From NCBI RefSeq assembly GCF_005222915.1, contig NZ_STFX01000031.1, positions 124,001 through 188,000 on the forward strand: a stretch of 64,000 nucleotides of DNA, read 5' to 3'. This document shows positions 12,027-21,564 of the stretch, in pieces (position 1 is the first letter of the stretch; the number at the start of each line of letters is the position of its first letter). Both the position numbers and the translations under genes were made by a program. This stretch comes from Rhizobium sp. FKL33 (GTDB lineage: Bacteria > Pseudomonadota > Alphaproteobacteria > Rhizobiales > Rhizobiaceae). The notes under the pieces are model-generated. The model searched no databases. It was not told the origin of the DNA and saw nothing but the letters and a program-made list of their open reading frames with translations.

Positions 12027-15017
12027 ATGGCAAGGCAAGAGGCCAATCAGAATTTCCTGGCGACATCCTTCCTGGACGGCGCCAACGCCCACTATATCGA
12101 GCAGCTTTACGCCCGCTTCCAGGAAAACCCTGACTCGGTGACGCCCGAATGGCAGGAATTCTTCCGCGCGCTTCAGGACAATCCGGGCGATGTTTCCAAG
12201 GCAGCCAAAGGCGCGTCCTGGCAGAAGAAGAGCTGGCCGCTCGCCGCCAATGGCGAACTCGTCAACGCGCTCGACGGCGACTGGCCTGCGGTCGAAAAGG
12301 CCGTGACGAAGAAGATCGAGGCGAAGGCCGCCGCGACGCCGGGCGCAGCGTCTGCGAACCCGGCCGACATCGAGCGCGCTGCGCGCGATTCCGTGCGCGC
12401 CATCATGATGATCCGCGCCTATCGCATGCGCGGCCATCTGCACGCCAAGCTCGATCCGCTCGGGATCGCCGCCCCCGTCGAAGACTTCAACGAGTTGTCG
12501 CCGTCCAATTACGGCTTCGGCCCCGAGGACCTCGACCGCAAGATTTTCATCGACAACGTGCTCGGCCTCGAATACGCGACCGTGCGCCAGATGATCGATA
12601 TCCTTGAGCGCACCTATTGCTCGACGCTCGGCGTAGAATTTATGCATATCTCCGATCCCGAGGCGAAGGCCTGGATCCAGGAGCGTATCGAAGGCCCGGA
12701 CAAGGGCGTCGATTTTACCCCGACCGGCAAGAAGGCCATCCTCTCCAAGCTGATCGAGGCTGAGGGCTTCGAGCAGTTTATCGACGTGAAATACAAAGGC
12801 ACCAAGCGCTTCGGTCTCGACGGCGGCGAATCGCTGATCCCGGCGCTCGAGCAGATCATCAAGCGCGGCGGCCAGAGCGGGCTCAAGGAAGTGGTGCTCG
12901 GCATGGCCCATCGCGGCCGCTTGAACGTGTTGACCAATGTGATGCACAAGCCGCATCGCGCCGTGTTCCACGAATTCAAGGGCGGCTCCTACGCGCCCGA
13001 CGACGTGGAAGGCTCGGGCGACGTGAAGTACCATCTCGGCGCCTCGTCCGACCGCGAATTCGACGGAAACAAGGTCCACCTTTCGCTGACCGCCAATCCG
13101 TCGCATCTGGAAATCGTCGACCCGGTGGTGATGGGCAAGGCCCGCGCCAAGCAGGACCAACTGGCCCAGACCTGGGACGGCGACATCATCCCGCTCAAGG
13201 AGCGCGCCAAGGTTCTGCCGCTGCTTCTCCACGGCGATGCGGCATTTGCGGGCCAGGGCGTCATCGCCGAAATTCTCGGTCTTTCCGGTCTTCGCGGTCA
13301 CCGCGTCGCCGGCACCATGCACTTCATCATCAACAACCAGATCGGCTTCACCACCAATCCGGCCTTCTCGCGCTCGTCGCCCTATCCGTCCGACGTCGCC
13401 AAGATGATCGAAGCGCCGATCTTCCACGTCAACGGCGATGATCCGGAAGCCGTCGTCTACGCCGCCAAGGTGGCGACCGAATTCCGGATGAAGTTCCACA
13501 AGCCCGTCGTCATCGATATGTTCTGCTATCGCCGCTTCGGTCACAACGAAGGCGACGAGCCCTCCTTCACCCAGCCGAAGATGTACAAGGTCATCCGCGG
13601 CCACAAGACCGTCGTGCAGCTCTACGCCGAACGTCTGATTGCCGAGGGTCTGATCACCCAGGGTGAACTCGAAAAGATGCGGGCCGACTGGCGCGCTCAT
13701 CTCGAGCAGGAATTCGAAGCCGGCCAGGCCTACAAGCCGAACAAGGCCGACTGGCTCGATGGCCTTTGGTCCGGTCTGCGCACCGCCGACAATGCCGACG
13801 AGCAGCGTCGCGGCAAGACCGCCGTGCCGATGAAGTCGCTCAAGGAAATTGGCAAGAAGCTCTCGACCATTCCGGAAGGTTTCAAGGCGCACAAGACCAT
13901 CCAGCGCTTCATGGAAAACCGCGCCAACATGATCGAGACGGGAGAGGGGATCGACTGGGCGATGGGCGAAGCGCTCGCCTTCGGTTCGCTCTGCCTCGAT
14001 GGCCACAAGATCCGCCTTTCCGGCCAGGATTGCGAGCGCGGCACCTTCTCACAGCGCCATTCGGTGCTTTACGATCAGGAGACGGAAGAGCGCTACATTC
14101 CGCTCGCCAACCTGTCGCCGAGCCAGGCTAAATACGAAGTCATCAACTCGATGCTGTCGGAAGAGGCGGTTCTCGGTTTCGAATACGGCTACTCGCTGGC
14201 GCGTCCGAACGCGCTGACGCTGTGGGAAGCCCAGTTCGGCGACTTCGCCAACGGCGCTCAGGTGGTGTTCGACCAGTTCATCTCCTCGGGTGAACGCAAG
14301 TGGCTGCGCATGTCCGGTCTCGTCTGCCTTCTGCCGCATGGCTATGAAGGTCAGGGCCCGGAACATTCGTCGGCTCGCCTCGAGCGCTTCCTGCAGCTCT
14401 GCGCCGAAGACAACATGCAGGTCGCGAACGTCACGACGCCGGCGAACTATTTCCATATCCTGCGCCGGCAGATGAAGCGCGATTTCCGCAAGCCGCTTAT
14501 CCTCATGACGCCGAAGTCGCTGCTGCGCCACAAGCGCGCCGTGTCTTCGCTGTCGGAAATGGCCGGCGAAAGCTCTTTCCATCGCCTGCTCTGGGATGAT
14601 GCCGAGGTCATCAAGGACGGCCCGATCAAGCTGCAGAAGGACGCCAAGATCCGCCGCGTGGTGATGTGCACCGGCAAGGTCTATTTCGATCTTCTGGAAG
14701 AGCGCGAAAAGCGCGGCATCGACGACATCTATCTCCTGCGCGTCGAGCAGCTCTATCCGTTCCCGGCCAAGGCGCTGATCAACGAACTCAGCCGCTTCCG
14801 CCACGCCGAAATGGTGTGGTGCCAGGAAGAGCCGAAGAACATGGGCGCCTGGGCGTTCATCGACCCCTATCTGGAATGGGTGCTGGCCCATATCGACGCC
14901 AAGTATCAGCGCGTGCGCTATACCGGCCGTCCGGCGGCGGCCTCTCCGGCGACGGGTCTGATGTCCAAGCATCTCGCCCAGCTTGCCGCCTTCCTCGAAG
15001 ACGCGCTCGGAAGCTGA
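12027..15017 (+). CDS. sucA: 2-oxoglutarate dehydrogenase E1 component
   Basis: Thiamine diphosphate-dependent decarboxylase of the 2-oxoglutarate dehydrogenase complex. 996 aa, full length. The N-terminal SucB-docking segment SFLDGANAHYIEQLYARFQ is at about residues 13-31. GMAHRGRLNVL is the 2-oxoglutarate/TPP region, LLHGDAAFAGQG and NNQIGFTTNP flank the TPP-Mg site, and CQEEPKNMGAW is near the C-terminus. The ATG at 12027 lacks a closely placed Shine-Dalgarno (see the preceding leader). sucB follows after 66 bases. Confidence 0.96.
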   Translation: MARQEANQNFLATSFLDGANAHYIEQLYARFQENPDSVTPEWQEFFRALQDNPGDVSKAAKGASWQKKSWPLAANGELVNALDGDWPAVEKAVTKKIEAKAAATPGAASANPADIERAARDSVRAIMMIRAYRMRGHLHAKLDPLGIAAPVEDFNELSPSNYGFGPEDLDRKIFIDNVLGLEYATVRQMIDILERTYCSTLGVEFMHISDPEAKAWIQERIEGPDKGVDFTPTGKKAILSKLIEAEGFEQFIDVKYKGTKRFGLDGGESLIPALEQIIKRGGQSGLKEVVLGMAHRGRLNVLTNVMHKPHRAVFHEFKGGSYAPDDVEGSGDVKYHLGASSDREFDGNKVHLSLTANPSHLEIVDPVVMGKARAKQDQLAQTWDGDIIPLKERAKVLPLLLHGDAAFAGQGVIAEILGLSGLRGHRVAGTMHFIINNQIGFTTNPAFSRSSPYPSDVAKMIEAPIFHVNGDDPEAVVYAAKVATEFRMKFHKPVVIDMFCYRRFGHNEGDEPSFTQPKMYKVIRGHKTVVQLYAERLIAEGLITQGELEKMRADWRAHLEQEFEAGQAYKPNKADWLDGLWSGLRTADNADEQRRGKTAVPMKSLKEIGKKLSTIPEGFKAHKTIQRFMENRANMIETGEGIDWAMGEALAFGSLCLDGHKIRLSGQDCERGTFSQRHSVLYDQETEERYIPLANLSPSQAKYEVINSMLSEEAVLGFEYGYSLARPNALTLWEAQFGDFANGAQVVFDQFISSGERKWLRMSGLVCLLPHGYEGQGPEHSSARLERFLQLCAEDNMQVANVTTPANYFHILRRQMKRDFRKPLILMTPKSLLRHKRAVSSLSEMAGESSFHRLLWDDAEVIKDGPIKLQKDAKIRRVVMCTGKVYFDLLEEREKRGIDDIYLLRVEQLYPFPAKALINELSRFRHAEMVWCQEEPKNMGAWAFIDPYLEWVLAHIDAKYQRVRYTGRPAAASPATGLMSKHLAQLAAFLEDALGS

Positions 15018-15083
15018 TTTTCAGCTTCCGTTCCGCGCTACACGACATTCGATCCTTGACGATCACATAAACGGAAAAACGAC

Positions 15084-16319
<1,236 letters not shown>

Positions 16320-16378
16320 TCTGAACTTGCCGGGCGCGCGATTACAGCGTGCCCGGATGCTTTCCGGAGACGGCCCGC

Positions 16379-16786
16379 ATGGAAAACCTGACCCTTCTCA
16401 CTTTCCCGGGGCTCGTCGCGCTCAGCGTCGCGCTGCTGGTTTTCCATGTCATGCTGCAGGGCAATCTCGCCACGCGGGAACTCGGATCGCAATGGAACGC
16501 CGGCCCCCGTGACGAGGGCAGGAAGCCGCAGGGCAAATTCGCTGGCCGCGCCGAGCGCGCCTTGCGAAATTTCCAGGAAACTTATCCGGCCTTTATCGGT
16601 CTTGCGCTGGCGCTCGCCATCGCCGAGCCGCACTCCTGGCTCGGCCTTATCGGCGCCTTCATCTGGTTTGCCGGGCGCATCGTCTATATTCCGCTCTATC
16701 TGTTTGGCGTATCCTATATCCGCTCGCTCGTCTGGCTCGTGGCCATGGCCGGGCTCGGCTGCATGGCTGTTGCGCTGCTGTTCTGA
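16379..16786 (+). CDS. MAPEG-family membrane protein
   Basis: A 135-aa integral membrane protein of the MAPEG type (membrane-associated proteins in eicosanoid and glutathione metabolism). Four hydrophobic helices are visible, at about 4-24, 65-82, 84-103 and 113-133. The family-like NFQETYPAFIGLALAL and GRIVYIPLYLFGV are present. The ATG at 16379, with GGAGA upstream, is preferred over an in-frame ATG at 16349. Substrate is unknown; bacterial homologues are mostly uncharacterised. It lies between sucB and a LysE gene. Confidence 0.85.
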   Translation: MENLTLLTFPGLVALSVALLVFHVMLQGNLATRELGSQWNAGPRDEGRKPQGKFAGRAERALRNFQETYPAFIGLALALAIAEPHSWLGLIGAFIWFAGRIVYIPLYLFGVSYIRSLVWLVAMAGLGCMAVALLF

Positions 16787-16802
16787 TCGGAGACGCCTGT
16801 TG

Positions 16803-17444
16803 ATGTCGCATTATCTCATCGAACTTCTGTCCCTGATGGCGATATTCTCCTTCGCCATCGTGTCGCCGGGCGCCGATCTCGCCATGGTCATCCGCCAGTC
16901 GGTAACCCATGGCCGTCGCGCCGCGATCATCACAAGCGTCGGCATCGGCGTGTCGCTGATGTTTCACGTGACCTATACGATCCTGGGTCTTGGTCTGGTG
17001 ATTTCCCAGTCGATCCTGCTGTTCAACATAATCAAATGGTGCGGCGTCGCCTATCTGATCTATATCGGCGTTCAGTCGCTGAGGGCGGGCGCCAGCGAGA
17101 TTGGACCTGGTCCAGCCGCAGTCGGCGCCGGGGCCCGCGAACAATCCGCCGTCAAGGCGTTCGTTCTCGGCTTCATGGCCAATGCGCTCAACCCCAAACC
17201 GGTGTTCTTCTTCCTGTCGGTGTTTTCCGCCGTCGTGCACCATGACACGCCGTCGATGGTGAAGTTCGGTTACGGCCTGGTCATGGCCTCCTGCCTGATC
17301 GCCTGGTTCGTCGGCGTCTCCTATTTCATGACCACACCGGCCATGCGCGCCGCCTTCGGCCGCATGAGCAAATGGATCAACCGTGCGAGCGGCGTCGTCT
17401 TCATCGGCTTCGGCCTGAAGCTCGCGACCGAAAAGGCGGGATGA
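16803..17444 (+). CDS. LysE/RhtB-family exporter
   Basis: A 213-aa inner-membrane carrier with six hydrophobic segments. Family features are the N-terminal SFAIVSPGADLAMVIRQS, KWCGVAYLIYIGVQSLR in the third helix, and FVLGFMANALNPKPVFFFLS with the conserved NPK. Such proteins export amino acids or homoserine lactones, but the substrate cannot be read from sequence. The ATG at 16803 is 16 bases after the MAPEG gene, with GGAGA upstream. A secreted-protein gene starts one base after its stop. Confidence 0.9.
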   Translation: MSHYLIELLSLMAIFSFAIVSPGADLAMVIRQSVTHGRRAAIITSVGIGVSLMFHVTYTILGLGLVISQSILLFNIIKWCGVAYLIYIGVQSLRAGASEIGPGPAAVGAGAREQSAVKAFVLGFMANALNPKPVFFFLSVFSAVVHHDTPSMVKFGYGLVMASCLIAWFVGVSYFMTTPAMRAAFGRMSKWINRASGVVFIGFGLKLATEKAG

Positions 17445-17445
17445 G

Positions 17446-17943
17446 ATGCGACGGGCGCTCGCCGGATTGTCTGTCTTGCTGTGCGCTGGCCCTTCGCTGG
17501 CCTCGCCCAGCGCCTGCACGCAGGAACGGGCGGTCTATGCCGACGCCGACAAGATCTTCGAGCTCCGCTTCCTGCCGGTCGATAGCCAGGCGGCGTCGGC
17601 CACCCATCGTTTCGAGATTGTCAGGCCCGGCAAGCGGCCCGCGCTCGACGGCTATGTGATGGCGACGGAACCGGTGATGCGATCGAGCGGCATGGTGTTC
17701 AACCAATGCCCCGAAGGCGACGTGACCGGCGAAGATCTCGCCAAATGCACCGTGTGGGAAGGGGTCATCTATGGCGAAGCCGCCGGCCGCCTGAATCTGC
17801 TGCCGCCTGAGGGACAGCCTGCCGCCGCAGAAATCCTGCTCTCCGGCTTCGGACCGGCGCTCGTCCAGTCCTCCGCCTGGGACAACGCCAAGGACCGGAT
17901 CGCTCCCTGGGACGTGTTCACCCTCAAGGGATGCGGCGCATGA
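17446..17943 (+). CDS. Secreted protein of unknown function
   Basis: A 165-aa protein with a Sec signal peptide (hydrophobic residues 4-19, likely cleavage after SLAS). Four Cys follow, at about 24, 88, 97 and 163, suggesting two disulfides in the periplasm. I do not recognise a domain. It begins one base after the LysE stop, and its own stop overlaps the next start in an ATGA, so translation is probably coupled to both neighbours. Confidence 0.78.
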   Translation: MRRALAGLSVLLCAGPSLASPSACTQERAVYADADKIFELRFLPVDSQAASATHRFEIVRPGKRPALDGYVMATEPVMRSSGMVFNQCPEGDVTGEDLAKCTVWEGVIYGEAAGRLNLLPPEGQPAAAEILLSGFGPALVQSSAWDNAKDRIAPWDVFTLKGCGA

Positions 17944-18692
17944 CCGAAAAACCCGTTCTCCTCGTCACCGGCGGCAGCCGAGGCATCGGCGCCGCCATCT
18001 GCCGCAAGGCTGCGGCCCAGGGCTGGGCGGTGATGATCAATTACGCCAGCAATGAAACGGCCGCCCGCGCGCTCGCCGACGAGATTGAGGCGCAAGGCGG
18101 CGAGGCGCGCATCGTTCAGGGCGACACGTCGACGGAAGAGGGCGTCGCCGCGATCTTTTCGGCGGTGGATCGGGAATTCGGTCGGCTTGATGGCCTGGTC
18201 AACAATGCCGGCGTCGTCGATATTCCGCAGAACGTCGTCGATTACAGCCGCGCCCGGCTCGACCGGATGTTCGCGATCAATGTCATCGGCAAGATCCGCT
18301 GCGCCAGCGAGGCGGTCAAGCGCATGTCGACGGACCAAAGCGGCCGGGGCGGCGCCATCGTCAACATCTCCTCCATGGCCGCCATCATCGGCAGCGCCGG
18401 CCAATATGTCGATTACGCCGCCTCCAAGGCCGCCATCGACACGTTCACCCTCGGCCTCGCCCGCGAAGTCGCCACCGAAGGCGTGCGCGTCAACGCTATC
18501 CGTCCGGGGGTCATCGACACGGATATCCACGCCTCCGGCGGCCTGCCAGATCGCGCCGCCCAGATGGCCTCCCTTATCCCCATGCAGCGCGCCGGCACCG
18601 CCGATGAAGTGGCTGACGCCGCGCTCTATCTTCTGTCCGAACAGGCGTCCTATGTCACGGGCGCCATGCTGAATGTCAGCGGCGGCCGCTGA
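17940..18692 (+). CDS. Short-chain dehydrogenase/reductase
   Basis: Classical SDR of 250 aa, likely NAD(P)-dependent. The cofactor motif TGGSRGIGAAI is near the N-terminus and NNAG follows in the middle. The catalytic Ser is in VNISSMAA and YVDYAASKAA supplies the Tyr-x3-Lys pair. The C-terminus SYVTGAMLNVSGGR is typical of the glucose dehydrogenase/FabG-like group. The ATG at 17940 overlaps the upstream TGA (ATGA). The substrate is unknown. It lies 23 bases before lpdA. Confidence 0.9.
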   Translation: MTEKPVLLVTGGSRGIGAAICRKAAAQGWAVMINYASNETAARALADEIEAQGGEARIVQGDTSTEEGVAAIFSAVDREFGRLDGLVNNAGVVDIPQNVVDYSRARLDRMFAINVIGKIRCASEAVKRMSTDQSGRGGAIVNISSMAAIIGSAGQYVDYAASKAAIDTFTLGLAREVATEGVRVNAIRPGVIDTDIHASGGLPDRAAQMASLIPMQRAGTADEVADAALYLLSEQASYVTGAMLNVSGGR

Positions 18693-18715
18693 CCGCCCCA
18701 TAGAAGGAAAAGACC

Positions 18716-20122
18716 ATGTCCTATGATGTCATCGTGATCGGCACCGGCCCCGGCGGCTATGTCTGCGCGGTCAAGGCTGCCCAGCTCGGCCTCAAGACGG
18801 CCGTCATCGAAAAGCGCGCCACCTATGGCGGCACCTGCCTTAATATCGGCTGCATCCCCTCCAAGGCGCTTCTGCACGCCTCCGAACAGTTCGCCCATGT
18901 CTCGCATGGCATGGACAGCCTCGGCATCGAAATCGCCGGGGCCTCGCTCAACCTGCCGAAGATGATGGGTCACAAGGACGGCGTGGTGAAGGCCAATGTC
19001 GACGGCGTCGCCTACCTGTTCAAAAAGAACAAGGTCGACGCCTTCCAGGGAACCGGCAAGATCGTCGGCGTCGGCAAGGTCTCTGTCACCAATGACGCCG
19101 GCGAAACGCAGGTGTTGGACGCCAAGAACATCGTCATCGCAACCGGCTCGGATGTCGCGGGCATTCCGGGCGTCGCCGTCGAGATCGACGAGACCGTGAT
19201 CGTCTCCTCGACCGGCGCGATCGCGCTCGACAAAGTGCCGGAAAAGCTGGTTGTGGTCGGCGGCGGTGTGATCGGCCTCGAACTCGGCTCGGTCTGGGGC
19301 CGCCTCGGCGCCAAGGTGACCGTCGTCGAATATCTCGACACGATCCTCGGCGGCATGGATGGCGAAGTCTCCAAGCAATTCCAGCGCATTCTCGCCAAGC
19401 AGGGCTTCGACTTCAAGCTCGGCGCCAAGGTCACCGGCGTCACCCGCACCGAGACCGGCGCCCAGGTGACCTTCTCCCCGGTCAAGGGCGGCGATGCAGA
19501 GACCATCGACGCCGACGTGGTGCTGATCGCCACAGGCCGCAAGCCCTTCACGGCCGGCCTCGGCCTCGAGGAAGCCGGCGTGGCGCTCGACAATCGCGGC
19601 CGCATCGAAATCGACGGCCACTACCGCACCAATGTCGCCGGCATCTACGCTATCGGCGATGTGGTCAAGGGTCCGATGCTCGCGCACAAGGCCGAAGACG
19701 AGGGCGTGGCGCTCGCCGAAATTCTTGCCGGCCAGCACGGCCATGTGAATTACGACGTTATCCCGGGCGTCGTCTATACGCAGCCGGAAGTCGCCTCCGT
19801 CGGCAAGACCGAGGAAGAGCTGAAGGCGCTGGGCGTCGCCTACAAGGTCGGCAAGTTCCCCTTCACCGCCAACGGCCGCGCCCGCGCCATGGAAGCGACG
19901 GAAGGCTTCGTCAAGTTCCTCGCCGATGCGCAGACCGATCGCGTGCTGGGCTGCCACATTGTGGGCTTCGGCGCCGGCGAAATGATCCACGAGGCCGCGG
20001 TGCTGATGGAATTCGGCGGTTCGTCGGAAGATCTCGGCCGCACTTGCCACGCGCATCCGACCATGTCGGAAGCCGTCAAGGAAGCCGCGCTGGCGACCTT
20101 CTTCAAGCCGATCCACATGTGA
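18716..20122 (+). CDS. lpdA: Dihydrolipoyl dehydrogenase (E3)
   Basis: FAD flavoprotein that reoxidises dihydrolipoamide on E2; here most likely the E3 of 2-oxoglutarate dehydrogenase. 468 aa. The FAD fold [15 protein letters not shown] is at the N-terminus. The redox disulfide is in [13 protein letters not shown] (Cys41 and Cys46), and the NAD fold in [15 protein letters not shown]. The catalytic His447 and Glu452 lie in [11 protein letters not shown] near the C-terminus. AAGGAAAAG precedes the ATG. Confidence 0.96.
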   Translation: MSYDVIVIGTGPGGYVCAVKAAQLGLKTAVIEKRATYGGTCLNIGCIPSKALLHASEQFAHVSHGMDSLGIEIAGASLNLPKMMGHKDGVVKANVDGVAYLFKKNKVDAFQGTGKIVGVGKVSVTNDAGETQVLDAKNIVIATGSDVAGIPGVAVEIDETVIVSSTGAIALDKVPEKLVVVGGGVIGLELGSVWGRLGAKVTVVEYLDTILGGMDGEVSKQFQRILAKQGFDFKLGAKVTGVTRTETGAQVTFSPVKGGDAETIDADVVLIATGRKPFTAGLGLEEAGVALDNRGRIEIDGHYRTNVAGIYAIGDVVKGPMLAHKAEDEGVALAEILAGQHGHVNYDVIPGVVYTQPEVASVGKTEEELKALGVAYKVGKFPFTANGRARAMEATEGFVKFLADAQTDRVLGCHIVGFGAGEMIHEAAVLMEFGGSSEDLGRTCHAHPTMSEAVKEAALATFFKPIHM

Positions 20123-20237
20123 TCCGGGTCGGAACGTAAAGTTTCGTAAACCATGCGATTGCGCCTTGCGAAAGCGGGCGCAATCTGCGTTTCTAGGGCC
20201 AGAAACCCATTATCATTTTTTGATAAAAGGCAAGAAA

Positions 20238-20732
20238 ATGAAGCCCTTGAGCTATAGCGTCCCCCAGCGCGCCCTTCACTGGCTGACCGTGCTGCTGATT
20301 TTCTTCAATCTTCTTCTGCCAGGCCAGATCGAGCGGGTGACGGACCTGCTCGGCGGCGGCAAGACGCCGACGCCGGAGGAGTGGACCTCCGCCAATCTCC
20401 ACATCTATAGCGGTTTCGCCATTCTCGCTTTCACCGCTCTTCGCCTCATCCTGCGCTTCATTCAGGGCGTCCCGGCCGCGCCGGCCGAGGAGCCGGCCTT
20501 TTTCCAGCTGGTCGCCAAGCTTGCGCATGCGCTGATTTACGCGCTCCTGATCGCCATGCCGCTCGCCGGCATCGCCAAATTCTACGGCCATATCGGCATT
20601 GCCGGCTTCATCCATGGCGGGCCGATGAAGCTTGCGCTCTGGTTCCTGGTCATCGCCCATATCGGCGCGGTGTTCGTGCACAAGTTCTACTGGAAGACCA
20701 ATATTCTGGACCGGATGACCAAGGGCGTCTGA
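20238..20732 (+). CDS. Cytochrome b561-type membrane protein
   Basis: A 164-aa four-helix di-heme membrane protein of the bacterial CybB type, probably moving electrons between quinol and a periplasmic acceptor. Candidate heme-ligand His residues are in QRALHWLTV, SANLHIYSG, KLAHALIYA and GAVFVHKFYWK. The ATG at 20238 with AAAGGCAAG upstream starts the family-like MKPLSYSVPQRALHW; an in-frame start at 20166 is not supported. Its stop codon at 20730-20732 abuts the palindromic element. Confidence 0.88.
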   Translation: MKPLSYSVPQRALHWLTVLLIFFNLLLPGQIERVTDLLGGGKTPTPEEWTSANLHIYSGFAILAFTALRLILRFIQGVPAAPAEEPAFFQLVAKLAHALIYALLIAMPLAGIAKFYGHIGIAGFIHGGPMKLALWFLVIAHIGAVFVHKFYWKTNILDRMTKGV

Positions 20733-20994
20733 TACCAAGTGTCGATGATAGGGACCTATAGGACCGGCTCGATCGGATGTTCTGGCTAGGAGAGGTCCGC
20801 AGCGCGATGCTCACGCATCGGGCAAGGACATCGACAACGCCAGAACGCCAGAGAAGCCGGCCGAAGGTGACCTCAGGCTGGTCTCCGGCGTCGTTGCGCC
20901 GCTTGCCCGATGCGTGAGCATCGCGCTGCGCGACGCGCCTAGCCGGCGACCAGCCTGAGGTCATCCTATAGGTCCCTACCATCGACACTTGGTA
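20733..20994. repeat. 262-bp palindromic, MITE-like intergenic element
   Basis: The ends are 31-base inverted repeats, 20733-20763 and 20964-20994, with one mismatch. A 3-base direct repeat (TGA, 20730-20732 and 20995-20997) flanks them, compatible with a target-site duplication. Inside are two more inverted pairs: B 20798-20826 with 20902-20930 (29 of 29) and C 20868-20889 with 20942-20963 (21 of 22). The order A-B-C-B'-C'-A' is interleaved, so B and C cannot fold as nested hairpins at once. A short pair (GTTCTGGC and GCCAGAAC, near 20779 and 20840) adds to this. No coding capacity is seen, so it would be non-autonomous. Only one copy is in this window. Confidence 0.85.
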
Positions 20995-21080
20995 TGAGCC
21001 GCGTTTCCGCGTCGATCCGTCCCATGGCGGCCAACCCGCAGCCATGGGATGAATGCTCCCGATCGAGGGAGCTTGGGGTC

Positions 21081-21545
21081 ATGGAGCATCGTCCGGAAAT
21101 TGATCCGTTGCCAGGCGCCGACTGGCGGGACCGGTTCGAGGCTGCCATTCCGAACGCGGACATTCGTCCGCTCGAGGCAGCGAGGCAGATGCTCGATCAT
21201 CCGCCGCTCTGGGTGAGCAGGCTGATGGTGCTCCGCAATCAGATTGTGAAGCGTCTGGGCCTTCGGCCGGTCGCGATGGTCGCGGGAGCGCGCGCCGGAG
21301 GTTTTCCGGTAATCGAAGATGGACCAAATCGCGCCGTTCTGGGCTTTGACGATCGCCATCTCGATTTCAGGATCGTCGTCGATATTGTCCGGTCGAACCA
21401 TGGCGGGGTGCTCTGCGTCACCACGCTGGTCAAGCGAAACAATCTCCTTGGTTATATCTATCTTGCCGCCGTCTCGCCGTTTCACCGGCGCATAGTGCCC
21501 GTGACGATGGCAGCTGTCGGACGCGATCCCCACCGCGTCTTGTGA
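21081..21545 (+). CDS. DUF2867-family protein
   Basis: A 154-aa cytoplasmic protein resembling DUF2867. Supporting segments are PPLWVSRLMVLRNQIVKRLG in the first half and a beta-rich second half with VSPFHRRIVPVTMAAV. No catalytic residues can be named and the function is unknown. The ATG at 21081 with GGGAGC upstream gives the usual family start. An in-frame ATG at 20994 lies on the last base of the palindromic element and would add 29 non-family residues. Confidence 0.75.
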   Translation: MEHRPEIDPLPGADWRDRFEAAIPNADIRPLEAARQMLDHPPLWVSRLMVLRNQIVKRLGLRPVAMVAGARAGGFPVIEDGPNRAVLGFDDRHLDFRIVVDIVRSNHGGVLCVTTLVKRNNLLGYIYLAAVSPFHRRIVPVTMAAVGRDPHRVL

Positions 21546-21564
21546 GAGGCGTTTTCCGTTAAAA

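Noticed and set aside
11916-14006. 696-codon minus-strand open frame opposite sucA
   Set aside because: Antisense shadow of sucA.
20994-21080. Upstream ATG of the DUF2867 gene at the element edge
   Set aside because: It adds residues outside the family and lacks a Shine-Dalgarno; the ATG at 21081 fits better. Creation of a new start by the insertion remains conceivable.
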